Shown in pieces: positions 32,516-44,900 of a stretch of DNA of 64,000 nucleotides. The DNA comes from Lepiota brunneoincarnata (taxonomy: Eukaryota > Basidiomycota > Agaricomycetes > Agaricales > Agaricaceae). Positions within the stretch are counted from its first letter, which is position 1. The number at the start of each line of letters is the position of its first letter. Made by a program: the position numbers and the translations under genes. The stretch covers positions 54,948 to 118,947 of the forward strand of contig JAEBUN010000067.1 in assembly GCA_023014365.1 (NCBI GenBank). The letters are read 5' to 3'. Below the pieces are notes generated by a model. That model searched no databases, was not told the DNA's origin, and was given only the letters and a program-made list of their open reading frames with translations.

Positions 32516-34558
32516 ATGAAGTCCTCTGGGAAAATCATAATCAAACCACGTCCTGCAACACACAATCCAGCAACGCAGGCATCATCAGAGGCAGAGAGCG
32601 AGTCACAACTACCCCAAATCAAGGAAGAAAATGAAACAGAGGGAGACCAAATAGACGAAGACGACCCCGCCGACGACGAAAACGACGACAATGACGAAAC
32701 ACAAAACCAGCCGGGCGAAGACGAGGATGGCGCTGACGGCACCAGCGCAGCTCCCGATGATCAAGAGAATGATGCTGAAGCAGAAGCTGAGTTGGCCCCC
32801 ATCAAACGCGGTCGCGGGAGGCCAAAAGGGTCTGGCATGAAATCATCTGGGACTTCAACACCGCGAGGTCGAGCATCAAAAGCCCGTGGGCGGCCAAGAG
32901 GCAGGCCAAAGACTTCTGGTGGTGGTCCTGGGTTGACTATCCGGCTGAAAGCACTCAAGGGGGAAGGGGAGGAAATGACCGAGGATGAATACACGCCCGA
33001 AGCTGAAGTGGTCGCTGTTGCCATGGATGGAGATGGTGAGGGTGATGTCAAAGAGGTTCCGATGGGTGGTGGAAAGCCGTTCAGGAAGATTGGAGAAAAG
33101 GTGCATGTTATTGATGGGGATGAATTTAAAACAGAGGACGATCCCAAGGGAGACGAGAAAATTGACATTTGGGGCAACCTTCTGGGTGGTATGTTCATAT
33201 GTCTCCGATGCATGCACCTGACTGAAAGTATCTTCCCTTCAGGTCGCAAATTCAAAGCGTCCACATTCATCCTACCCAATCGTCATCCCAAACGTCAATA
33301 CATGCTCGCCATTGATGCAGCTCGGACGTCTGGCTTCCGCGACTCATTATACTACTTCCGTCGAAATCCTCTCGCGTTCAAACTTAATGCAACCCAGCCC
33401 GAAAAGGACTATCTCATCGCGGAAGGCAAGCTAGGCTCACACCTACGAACAAGAAGCGTTACTCTCGTCACCGCAAGGAGCGCGTTCAAACTCCATGGCA
33501 GTAAAACGATCATTGGTAATATTTTTGAATTTCTACGATAACTACCTTTGCTGATAGATACCTTAAGATGGCAGATGGGTCACGGACGACTATTACGAGG
33601 AAAAGGTTTTGGCTGAAATCACAGCCAAAGGCCTCCAAGCAGGCGACCCTGTTGGCGAGCTACCAGACCCCAATGCTCCTGCCCATGCCCAACTCGATCC
33701 TAACTCCCTTACCAACTCTGCCCTTGGATCCTCTTCGAACGCCAATGTCGCTGGAGGCGGAGGCGGGGTTTACCGTGCTGGTGGACCGACTACGATATTC
33801 GGCGGGAGCGGTTGGGGACCGTTCAGTGACGGGCCATTGAACGCGGTGAGAAAGAGCTTGTTGAGTAGGGATAGCGTGACGGAAGAGAATTGGATGTGGA
33901 TGATGGCCGGGAGGGCTAACGAAGCCGACGAAGAGTGGTCGAAGTTGAGGCGGGAAGGCAGAGGGAAGGCAGGGTTGGCCATTAATGGCGTTGTCGTTGG
34001 TGGGCGAGGTGACGCTTGGGAGAGGTCTGATAGCGTCGGGGAGGACACGAAAGACGAGAGAGGCTTGCAAGGTGTAAACAATGAAGTAGCGGCCACAGGT
34101 ATGGACGCCACGGGGAGCAAGCGGAAGAGTAGAGATGACTCGGGTGCTCTTGGATTGTACGAACCTCATACACACTTGGTATTCTGTGAGCATGACCTAT
34201 CCCCGACGCGTAACTAGCCCTGACGCACGACCGATATCTAGACCGTACAGACACACAGCCGACCCGAGCGAAATGGCAACCTGTGTCCAATCCTTCGAAG
34301 CGACGCATACTCGGAGGGACAAAGGCAGGCAACGGCGCCTGGAGCATTGCATGGGTCGATACGCTCATGCAACTGCCCGAGGAAGACGAGGAGGTACGGG
34401 CGAAACGGGAGGAGGAACAACGAGAGCGAGAGGCAGTAGTGAGATCGGCGGAAGAAGCGTTGGATCCAGGTGCTAGCATGATCAGTGGGAGAGGAAACGA
34501 CGCAGGATCCAGAGGTATGAGTGTGGCAAGCACGAGAGGTATAAGTACCGGAGTGTAG
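32516..34558 (+). CDS. RSC7: Rsc7/Npl6-type chromatin-remodelling complex subunit
   Basis: Four exons: 32516-33188, 33243-33515, 33568-34185 and 34242-34558; introns of 52-56 nt; the frame closes at 626 residues. The start sits in a good context (CCACCATGA). Residues 30-95 are strongly acidic. Two AT-hook-like motifs follow (KRGRGRPKGSG about 97-107; ARGRPRGRPK about 123-132), expected to touch the DNA minor groove. The family core spans roughly residues 205-330, with WGNLLGGRKFKASTF, AARTSGFRDSLYYFRRNPLA and LGSHLRTRSVTLVTAR, which are very well conserved in the CRC_subunit/Swp82-Rsc7 family. The C-terminus is Glu/Arg-rich. It acts in the nucleus as part of RSC or SWI/SNF-type complexes that reposition nucleosomes. 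Its stop lies 42 bp from the stop of the converging F-box gene. Confidence 0.93.
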
Positions 34559-34600
34559 GATTCAATTCCCTGATGCCTGCTATGCTATTATTTTTAATGG

Positions 34601-36491
34601 TCAAAGGACCTGGCCACAATACTTGAAGGACTTGACGCTTGGGAGTGCTTTTTCCATGGCCGCTTTGAAGAGTCCTGGCTGGTGTCGTGGCCGTTCCCTA
34701 ACCTGATCATTGAGTATCACAGTTTCTAGCGCCCAATCTGAAAGGGGTTCGCCAGCAAATGCTCGATATGCCTGCGGAAAGAGGGAGTGAGCTAAGAAAA
34801 AAGGAGACGGGGCGAAACAGAGGAACGCAACTCGTAACCAAGGAATCTCAGAGTAACTAAATGCTAACGTGTCCTCGTCCTCTTGGAGCCCGACACGCTC
34901 GAAGGTTATGTGAAGCGACCTAAGTCGGGGTAGTCGGACTGCCAGGAGTTTAAGTATGGGGGGTGTAAGTTTTTCAACACGGATGTACAATGTCTCCAAT
35001 CGACATTGATTCCCAGCCTCGCGGAACAAACGAGTTAGAAGGTTGACTTCATGGTAGGTGAAATGCTTGTAGACATAAATCGAAGGGAGCACGTCCAAGG
35101 ATTTGACCTACATCACGGTGAGGAGAAGGATAGGGGACCGGGTGCAGATGCTCACCTGGCAGGCAATCCAGCATAAATACCACAGGAATAATTCATAACG
35201 ATCATATCTCTCAAAGCAGCACTTCAAGTGTTCGAGTCGGGGAAAGGTGACGCCCATGAAACCCTGAGACTTCCACCACTCCAAACATTCCCGAGACAAC
35301 CCCGTCCGAGTTTGGCGAAAGGGCATTTTTAGTTGTAACTCGAGTCTTATTAGCTGGCCCGAGTGAAGATGGAGGATGTGGTATAGTCCCATTGCTGGCA
35401 GATCGACTACCAACTGCATATGGATCGAGAGATCACGAAGGCGGGGACAATGAGGCACGTTTGATAGCATGGCATCGCCGAATCTGTAGGTCTGTCCTTG
35501 AAATTTCAACGACAACCTTAGAATAGTCCCACTGTGTCGCTTGATGAATGGGATAAGCGCACTCTGGGCCGATCTGATAAGCTGCCTGTTGTTTGGGTTA
35601 GTCAGCCAGCAGCTAGGATTGAACCTGAAGCTGAAGTGCTGAAGGTTGGGGAATATGATCCGAGAGAGTCCAAGCTTAGGTATGAAATCCAACCCGATCC
35701 CGAGGGACAGCTTCGTTAGGGTGTTCTTTGATGCTTCCAAGGCTGGAGATAACGCCAAGGGAAAGATGTTGGAGAAATCGAGGAGTGGAACAGTGTTTCG
35801 GCCTGTGACTTCGTATTCAATGGACTCGAGATTTTCCATCAGCTCGAGACATTCAGGGAGATGTTTAAATACGACCGGCGGTCGTCGATTCGGATTCTTT
35901 GGTGAGAGCGTGGATACCGACCTGACCACTTTGGCCCAAAAATTATATGGCATCACCCGTTCAGAAACCTCCATCTTCAGTACCTTCACAGCACGCGCAA
36001 CCATAGGGGAACTTTTGCATAAATAGACCAAGGGTTACCTTGCAGGACGGCAGAGACTCGAAAGAGAGGACTCACCTGAACTTATTCATAGAGAAGTTTG
36101 CAAACTGCGAGAAATCTCCAGATCTATTGTTGCAATCGAGGCGTGCGATGCGGTATCTCTTTTCCAAGTAGTACTCAAGGAGCGCCCGGTTGAGAGCGTA
36201 GAGCCCTGAGCCACGGATCACATGAAGAGGGATGAAGGAAGCAACACGGTGCCAGAGCGTGGGCGGGAGTCGGTTTGCCGGTGCTGTCTCCTCGACATGT
36301 CCCACGCTGATGTCTTTCGCAGCTGGGGGCATGAGCAGCCCGGACGGATCGTGCAAACTGAAAATGTCGGAAAGCAAAGAGTGTGAGAAGCGCCCGGGGT
36401 CACCGTCAGAGGCAGCGTCTACAAAAGTGACATGGGGTGCTGATGAGAACAACCAAACCATAGATAGAAGCAGGGGTCTGTATCTGCTCAA
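34601..36491 (-). CDS. F-box/LRR-like protein, array copy 1
   Basis: Four exons: 36491-36076, 36011-35156, 35107-34832 and 34771-34601; introns of 48-64 nt; frame closes at up to 572 residues. A later ATG (the Met of LLMPPAAKD) may be the true start. The F-box-like segment is NRLPPTLWHRVASFIPL, followed by GLYALNRALLEYYL, a block shared by all copies. The rest is leucine-rich with regular amphipathic repeats (RLRDLSIHM, IRLELQL, LRSLHITFE), consistent with a degenerate LRR array. F-box proteins usually link Skp1-Cul1-Rbx1 ubiquitin ligases to substrates; here that role is inferred from the family only. Neighbours 2-4 are tandem relatives on the same strand. Confidence 0.82.
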
Positions 36492-36697
36492 AATACCAGA
36501 AGAGCTGACGCGACCGAAATGCTGGCTCGCTCAATCGTTCCATCTACAGGTTTGGAGAGATACCGAGAGCCCAGTGAATTTCCGGCGAGGATTCACTCGA
36601 CCTCTGAAGAACACCTTTGACAATGGATGATTAGCTTGGGGGACGCACGTGATGGATTTGCATGCTTTATTTAGCAATCAAACCAGTGCCATTAGCT

Positions 36698-37517
36698 CTA
36701 CAGAAGACTGATGAGTCCGACAAAACTATCACAGCCCAAACTAGTGGCCAAACACAAGTGAGCTGTCCACAAGGCGACCTCGTCGGGCCCGGAGAGGAAC
36801 ATCGTAGTTCGGCACCCATCATCCTCCACGCTCGAATATTCTTCCCTCGACATCCGATTGAAGATTTTCACATTCGGAAGTGCTTTAGCAGTCGCTACCT
36901 TGAATATCATCGGCCGGTGGGCGTTACTGAAATCGCATGTTTCTTTGGGAAGTAACAACGACAGCTTTGTAATAGCATTCTTCTGTCTTTCAATGAATGG
37001 AATGAGGGTAGTACGAGCATCGTCCACGAATCGCGTCAAGTCAAGATTACCTTTCCCGAAGGGATCATCAAGACTGAAACTGAACTCTTGAAAGTCTCGG
37101 GGAAATTAGATCGGAAAGCCCGAGGTCAGGAACACAGCCCAACAGGATTGTGAGAGACAGACTCGTCAAAGTGTCCTTCGATGCACTCCAAGCGGCAGAG
37201 ATGGTGACGGGAAGGACGTGCTCGAGAGCAAGAACTGAGATCTTGTTCTGACAGATGGGTGTGCAGTCGATGGTCGACAGATTCCTCAGCGAACCGAGGC
37301 ACTCCCCCGTCCATTCATGAGCAGGAAAATTGGGTACTGTGACTGGGTCTTAGACCCATCCACAACAATAACTCAGGCATGTTTTTTGATATTTCTCCCG
37401 TAGATAATGAACGAGAAAGACACGATTAACTGCATAGAGCCCCGACTGTTCAATGTCATAGAGAGAGACGAAAAAAGTAACATGATGCCATAGGGCGGGT
37501 GGGAGTCTGTCGGCCAT
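36698..37517 (-). pseudogene. F-box/LRR-like array copy 2, deletion remnant
   Basis: The F-box start survives (ATG at 37517, then LPPALWHHVTFFVSL and GLYAVNRVFLVHYL), followed by scattered fragments: CLGSLRNLSTIDC, LTSLSLTI, ARTTLIPFIERQKNAI, and the family C-terminus ATAKALPNVKIFNRMSREEY. The central leucine-rich part (about 250 residues in the sister genes) is mostly missing, and frames change several times. It is about 0.8 kb against 1.7-1.9 kb for the intact copies. Confidence 0.75.
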
Positions 37518-37835
37518 CTGTACTACGTCCCCAGCTGAGTGACACTGTTCCCTAAATCATATCCCGAGGCGCGGAGGAAGCTGCGCAAGAGTCGGGGGAA
37601 AATAAGGGTCGTAGAGGTGCTTGGACGTGACGTTGGGACTGATGCAGATAGATGGGCGCTGGCATTCGATTGACTGCCGTTGCCTTGCTTTCTGATTCTT
37701 TCTGCTGTAGAAAATGACTATCAACAATATCCGGCTGGGAGCCTGAGGGAATGAGGAATCCAAAGGAGACTTTACATATTGGGACCAGGTGCCCAAGCGC
37801 TTGCTCACATGGTTCGCTACAGCCAAACGACCTGT

Positions 37836-39700
37836 CTACAGTTCCTCTGCACAAAGATATTGCTCTCTTGGTAAACCGTCAAAATAAGTAACATTCGGAA
37901 GGGCACTTGCGATCGCTTTTTTGAACTCAAAAAGCTGCGGCGCCGTCAGTTGATCCCTTCCACCGGATATCTCAATACTTTGCAGGGCCCAGTCCGTATG
38001 CGCGAGTTTAGATATCTCATGACACGCCTAAGTGAAAATTTTAGCCCGGGATTTCCAACTCGATAAATGAGATGAGACGCAACACTCAAAGGGTCAAGAG
38101 GGTCCAACCGCTCGGAGTCTAAATTGCGTAGGCTTAGGTCTAGTCTTCCAAATTCGAGCTTGAGATGACGTAGACGGGGTAGACATTGTGCAAGAAGGTC
38201 CAGCATGAGTGAGCTAAAGGAGGTGGCGCGGATGTCCAGTTTCTCCAAATCGACCCTTGCCCCCCCAGCTGTGAGAACATCGATAAGATGGACAACATCC
38301 ACCAAGGGTAGTATTTGCCGAAGCACCAGCGTTTTGACCTAAAATTCCCGATACATGAGGGAGTTAGAACACAAGCCGTCGATAAGAGAGAGTCCATGCC
38401 TGGTTCGGGGATTGAGCGATGTACCAAAGCAATAGCTCATTGGAGGGAATGTCACAACTAAGAGAATCTAGCCGGGGGAAGGAGACTTTCCAGAAATCCC
38501 GGGACATCCACCACTTCAGCGACCCCTTCTTTCTGAACATAAACCTTGAAGTGCGGCTAACTTGAAGTGTCAAGCGAAGCTCAAGCTGCCTAAGAGTTGG
38601 GGCATGGATGGTGAGAAGGCGAAGAAGCCCGGAGGTAGGTTGAGAAGTAGACAAGAGGCTCAACCCGATCGAAAGATGAAGAAGTCCCGGTAATTCAGGG
38701 AGGATAGCCAGAATAGGATCTGATGGTTCCCTGTAGCCTTTAAAATCCAAGGATAATACGAGAATTGAATGTTGGTGTCTCATGAGAAAGGTCGAAAGGC
38801 GACCACGAATCATGGCGACGAACACCAGGTCATGCTGACCACATTGGGAAGATCCAAAGTGAAACTCGCGCAAATTGACGAAAAAATGATCCCAAAGTTC
38901 AAGATCCGGCCATGATGCAGAGTGGAGGGTAAGGCTAAGTCGGGTCAAGGTGAAAATTGAAGCGTCCAGAGCAGTCCAGAGAATCGGGAGGAAAAGTAAC
39001 TGAATACGGAGGTCATTGGAGTGGCGAGAGATGAGCTTGAAATTTATTTCCGATAGGTTCTTCATTGAGGAGACGCATCTGTTCAGTCGGCTGGACGTTC
39101 CTGCGCTTGAACCAGTATGTTTTTGCTGACGCTGAGCCCCGGATCCTGCAACCAAAGCCTGCGAACGAAGCTCAATGTTACAAGAACAGCCGTCGCGTTC
39201 TTGTATATTTAGTTCGAGAGCTTCAACCATTTCGGCAGTCTGTTGGAGGCTTTATCTTTAAGTGTAAACAATTGTGGGACTTCGTAGAATGATATTACGG
39301 ATCCTCACCTCAGGCAATCCAAATGACGTTCGGAGCACAGAGGCGCCAGTGCGTTGTCAATCCCGTTGCACAGGCAGATCGCACGATATTGCTTCTTGAG
39401 GTAGTACTAGAGGATCGAACGGTTAACGGCATATAATCTCGTTTCCTTCAACGTCCTTAAAGGAATGAAGGAAACGATATGATGCCATATTTCATGTGGG
39501 AGACGGTTTGCTAGTAGATACACATAAAACCAGTTTCGGGCCATGATTCGTTGGATAGGGAGGCAGGGATGAAGTATACCGGCGCTGAGGTGTCTAACCA
39601 GTGTGCTTTGACAGGGGCGTTGCTGCGAAAAACGGTTGAGTGGCGTATGTGCGCCCATCCGCAAGAACTCCCACAGTTCGACTGATTTCACTCCTGTCAT
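37836..39700 (-). pseudogene. F-box/LRR-like array copy 3, premature stop
   Basis: Four exons in family order: 39700-39309, 39249-38400, 38338-38084 and 38027-37836; all junctions keep the frame. The F-box segment is NRLPHEIWHHIVSFIPL. Directly after LYAVNRSIL a TAG (39407-39409) replaces the codon that is Glu or Ala in the sister copies (LLEYYL, FLAYYL). Intron 2 (38339-38399) would start with GC rather than GT; the sister genes have GT there. The remainder (LRQLELRLTL, HLKLEFGRL, and ASALPNVTYFDGLPREQYL at the C-terminus) is intact. Either a very recent pseudogene, a gene with a sequencing error, or one read from a downstream ATG (first candidate in exon 2, MVEALEL). Confidence 0.72.
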
Positions 39701-39808
39701 GTGGACATCAATCTTCGTGTATCACGGTTTCTAGGTGGTGAGTCACCGCGTCTCAGCGCCAGGTTGCTTGTTACATATAAATACAGAGTGCAAAAACATG
39801 TCGAGCTA

Positions 39809-41514
39809 TCAGGTCGAACATGGGTGCCAGCTGTTGTTGTCCAAGTACTGTTCCCTTGTCATCCCATCGAAGCGATTCACGTTGGGAAATGCGCTTGTAA
39901 TTGCCCGCCGGAACTGCACCCGCCAATCGCGGTCATTATAAATCGGCCTGAATTCCAGAGACTCCAGGGACCAGTGCCCATAAATCTTGTTGAAAATCTC
40001 CTCACATATCTGGGAGCAAATAGAGAGGTCATTGACTATGATAGGCGCCAAAAAAAAATAAGGATTACACACGTCTACATCAGAATATCTGGGGCCCAAT
40101 TTTGCAAACGTTAGCCGGAGGTGCCGTAGGCCTGGCAGCTGACTTGAAAGTAAGTCAAGTATGGCTGAATTGAGATAAATAACTTTGATATCCAATTTCT
40201 CGAGGACTGCTCTAGCTCTTGGAACTTCAAGGGCTCGAGAAAGCTCCGTGAGCTCTTCCACAGTGAGGGTTCGCGGAAGCACAAGCATTTTCAGCTGAGA
40301 ACCAAAAATGGCAGATTAACGTAGATCCAGTCCAAAAAACAGAGAGAGGATACCTGAGGCGCGAACTTCGAGATATAGCGTATCATCAGTTCCCAAGAGC
40401 TGATATTGCATTTCAATGCCTCCAGAACGGGAAATGGGGGATCCCAGATCGGATGAGATTTATACCCTGGTAGAACTGCAGAAGGACTATCGACTGTGAA
40501 GGGGGGCAATGAAGTTTGAAGGTAAAGATTTATCCTTCTAACAGTGGGGGAGTGGGTGGAAAGTAGGTGGACGATTCCTGGTGCAGGGTCGCCGCGTGGA
40601 ATCTTGCATTGAATGGAGAGTTCGGCGAGAGAACGAAGGCACGGCATCCCCACTAAGATTTCATGATCTGCGGGACTGGCGGTGGTATCTGGGAAGCCAA
40701 TGGACAGCATCTCGATTGACCCGGCGTGTCTCAAGAGGAAAGGAAAAAGAGTGTCACGAGTTGTTGCAACGAGTTCCTTGTTGTGATAGGACTCAGGGTG
40801 ACATTGTGAGAATCGAAGGTGGAGGTCGTGTAAGTTCGGAAAGAGGATGTCAGAGAACCCCAAGTCTGGGACCGCCTTCAGGTGCAATGTAAGCTTGAGG
40901 CAAGTCAAGGTAGTCCTCGAGCCCTGCCAAAGAGATAAGTAAAATGGGGGTCCGGCGTCTATCGCAATTTGCTGGTTGAGCCTTGGATAGATGAGATGGA
41001 GGTCTATCTCAGACAAGCTGTTCATCGACGTAATGCAACGTAGCATCTTCTGGCGTTCCATCTTGTACTTTGTACCGTCTTGGCCAAGTAGAGGAACCTT
41101 TGCGCGAAGGGTGTCCATGAACCTGGTGTGGGTTGTGGGTTGTGGAGAGCCGGAGCATACATGATAGCCTTCGTCTTGCAAGTAGAGTCTCAGCGTATGG
41201 ATGAATTGTGTGGTAGCTGCGTAACTGGAGGAATAGTATGACTGACTTGCGTATATAGGTTCCACTAGTGCACACCTGAGGCAATCTAGATAGTTGTTCA
41301 ACTGGAGGGGGGTCAACGTCCGGATGAGGTGGCTGTTCAATTGAACTTCTCCGTATTGGTTTGCCAGGTAGTAGGCCAGGAAAGTTCGGTTCAGCATGTA
41401 CAGTCTTGACTTCCTAATGACCTGAAGGGCACAAGGGATAAATGAGATGATGTGGTGCCATATTTCTGTTGGGAGCCGGTGGTTTGCTGGAGTCGACTCT
41501 GAGCCACGGTCCAT
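39809..41514 (-). CDS. F-box/LRR-like protein, array copy 4
   Basis: Three exons: 41514-40354, 40294-40079 and 40009-39809; introns of 59 and 69 nt; frame closes at 525 residues. F-box-like HRLPTEIWHHIISFIPC lies at residues 12-28, then LYMLNRTFLAYYL. The leucine-rich core contains SEIDLHLIYP, LTCLKLTLHL, LRSLAELSIQC and LRHLRLTFAKL. The C-terminus is SAFPNVNRFDGMTREQYL, as in the sister copies. The intron before the LKMLVLPR block occupies the same place as in copies 1 and 3, so the copies arose by duplication of an intron-containing gene. Likely an SCF adaptor by family; substrate unknown. Confidence 0.85.
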
Positions 41515-41937
41515 TCACTATCCAGTTTGGGCGGTCGTGATGGGAGTGGGATGTTGGTTGACGGGGGTAGCCATTCCTGGTTTTAGTATGTGAGCGATCA
41601 ATGGCCTCTGTAACGTTGCTGAACATGGCAATGCCAACACGTCACGATAATAACCTGAGGCAAGACGATTTTATTTATAACGATGGTTCCACGCTCTGCA
41701 ATGGTGTGTGGGGGGAGGGGCAAACAGCGGGAGGTTAGTAACTCTTTTGGACCGAAATATCAACTTGACAAAGCCTGATCAATTGATTTTTCACGTAGTA
41801 TGTAAGTCAGAAGTCATATATAGAAGGTTGAAAGGGTAAGGAAGGGTCGTGATGAGTCGTAAGGTATCATTGCATCCGCCAAAAAACACGAAATATACAC
41901 TATATTATCAAGATAACGTCAATTAGCGAGGTGTTAT

Positions 41938-44900
41938 TTAGTCCCAGGATTTATTTGAAGGTGTACGTGGGCCAAAAAGCCCTGGGCTCGATGGATGTGG
42001 GACCATCAAATTAGCCTCAACCGAGGGGGGTGTCGGTGCTTGATTAGGGTCAGCTGAGGGTAGGGCGATGAATATCATAATTGGCGATGGATCTGAGAGA
42101 TCACTCACGATGCCAGGTGGCCCATGACTGTGTAACTTGACGTCGCGGATCCATATGATGTACAGGTGCGGGTGCAGATTGGGGAGGGGCTTGCGTAGCG
42201 CTGGGATCTTTCTTCTTCCCTCTGCGCTTCCCGATCTGTCGCCAACCGGGTTTGGCGGCTGGTGGTGGGAGATCGGGCGGCATGGCGGCCTCTGGGGGTG
42301 GTGCTGGTGGTTCTGGAGGCGGTGGGGCAGCGGCTGAGGGTTGCCATTCAGGTTGAAATTCTCCTCCTGGCCCGTACTTCGATTTCATGCAAAGCAGGAA
42401 GCCCATTTCACTGTTAGGATATGAGCACGCAAAGTTTGTTCAGAAAGGTACGGAAATATTCACTGTTGGAGGTTCCGCCGCTCTTCGCGCAGCTTCCCAA
42501 CCTCACCCAAGAGCATGCGGACTTCAGCAGCAAGTGCCTTGCTGAACTCATCAAGATACTGTTACGTATGGTGAATAACCGAGCCCGATATAGGAGGAAC
42601 AAGTTGGTTACGTACACCTTGCACATTGAAAGGGACCTGTTCCTGTGCCGTTTGTTTGACAGCGTCAATAGTTTCCCGATGATGCCTTTCGCAGTCAGCT
42701 CGCCAGCTGTCCGAAAGTTGACGCAACAATTCCTGCTGCTCTGCATTCTGGTGTCGCAATTCCTCGACAATACTCTCCAGACCTGGGACCTCGTTGAGTG
42801 AAAGTAATAAAAATTATCTGATTTGAGAACATACTGGGTTTTGATTGTGCTTCAAGTCTTTCTTCCCTCGCCCGGTTCAGCTCGGCATCAAGGTCATCAT
42901 GGATCTTCTGCACCATGTCATGCAGCTCAATATGCTGGGCTTCTTTGTCAGGTCGCCTATTCAGCTTCTCCTGATAACGAGCGTCCGAGTCGGCTTTCTT
43001 CTGATAGCAGAGTTCTCGGTTGTCTTGTAAGAGGTTCGTGATATCGGAAAGTTGAGCTCTCAAGGCCTCATCACGTTCTGCGAACTCGGCCCTCTCACGC
43101 TCCCGTGTATCTGCCTCCTCAGTCAACTTAGCCTGTCTTTCGTTCTCCAGGTCAGCCTTTACAGAGGCCAACTCGTTCTCCAGTGCTCTGATACGTGATT
43201 CTTGTTCCTCATGCAGCCTCCTTCGAGATTCCTCTGCATCTGCCATCAGACGCTCACGCTCAGTCGCTGCAGCCTCACGTTCCCGACCAAACTCTTCTCT
43301 CTCCAACCGGACTGTTTCCAGGATATCTTCCGCATGCAAAGATGCTACCCTCTCGACCATGCTTCTCATGGAGGCAATTGATGCTCGGTCAGCAGACATT
43401 CCTTCAGGTTCCGTAGAGGGGCGGGGTGTCTCGACATGCACCTCTGGTATGGGGGTCCGTGGGGTTCGTGGTGTTCGGGGTCTTGACGATGGTTCGCGTG
43501 CAGGTGGCAGAGCATGTAGGCGAGTTTCAATAGTATCCCAGATGTGATCGGCGCGTTCTCGGGTCTCTTGATCACGACGCTCTTGACTGTCCAAAAATAT
43601 TCTTTCCCGATGTTCCTCGTTGCGACGAAACTCTGCTTCACGCTCATCTTCGGCTTGTGCAGCGGCCAATGCAGTATCATGAAGATGCCTTTCAATTGCA
43701 CCCAGTCTCTCGCTCCTTTGGCGTTCTTCTTCTGCTGCGTGAAGGTCAATTGGTGTGACGGTGTCGCGTCTTGGAGGTGGATGGATGACAGATATACTCG
43801 GTGATCGCCTGGCTGATCGTCTGCGGGGAGGGACGGGAATAGGGCTAGTGGGACTCTCGTAACCCGAGCGGCCGGCTTCGCTCAGAGGGACAGTAGCCGC
43901 TACCTCATGAGGTACATACGCTGAAGGTCTCCGCTCAAGGATTGAAGGGGGCTCGGAGGGCCGCCGAACCAAAGGTATCGGACTGATCCTCCCATCATCT
44001 GACGGACGAGGATGAATAATTGGCGTCCGCCTTGGGGTAACCTGTATGACTGGATGGTCAGAAGGAACGTGAGGAACAGGTGAGTATGGGCGCTCGTGTT
44101 CTTCCGGTCCACTGTAGGTGGAGGGGGTTGGTGTGTAACGACCTAGAAATCTGTCAATTTCTGGATTCCATCTACTGATTGAGACTCAAACTTACCAGCA
44201 TCTGCAGGTCGACGGCCGGTGGGGGTACGACTAAGTGGAGGTCGATGTGGATCATGGGGATGAATATCTTCAGGGTGGTCCTCAAGGGACATAATCGTGG
44301 GGGGTCGGGGAGATATATGAGAGCCTGTCTGAGAAGGTGGAACTACAACAATCGGTCGGTGAGGGTCAGAGGTAGTCGAGCGAACAGTATGAGGGACATG
44401 GTGGGTGCCTGGAGCCGGGACTGGTAGAATGGATGGCGATTCCGAACGCGGGGAGTAAACGCGGGATACGTGTGTTGATGGCCGACGTGAGGGAGCATGT
44501 GTTGAGGGATAGCGGGAATGAGGCGGTGAGTAGTGTCGGGGGGAGCGTGAACGAGGTGGTGAGTAGTGTCGGGGAGAACGTGAACGAGGACGGTCGTGAT
44601 CGCGACTTGACCTCCGATGGCGCGGCGAGCGAGATCGGGTACGATGACGACGGGGTGACTGAGAATAGGAGTAGCGCGAGGGCGACCGACGGCGGTGACG
44701 ATCTCGCTCTGGGGTCCTTGGTCGACCATATCTATAGTGTGAAGGGGAGCGGGACCTCGAGGAGCGAGACCGGTAACGGCGTTCCGGCGGATACCGCTCA
44801 TAGCCCGGACGTCGATCCTCCGGAGACCCCCGTCGAGGGTGACGGTCATATGGGTCGCCGGGGACGACCGTACGAGGTGATCGTGACCTAGTTCTTGAAT

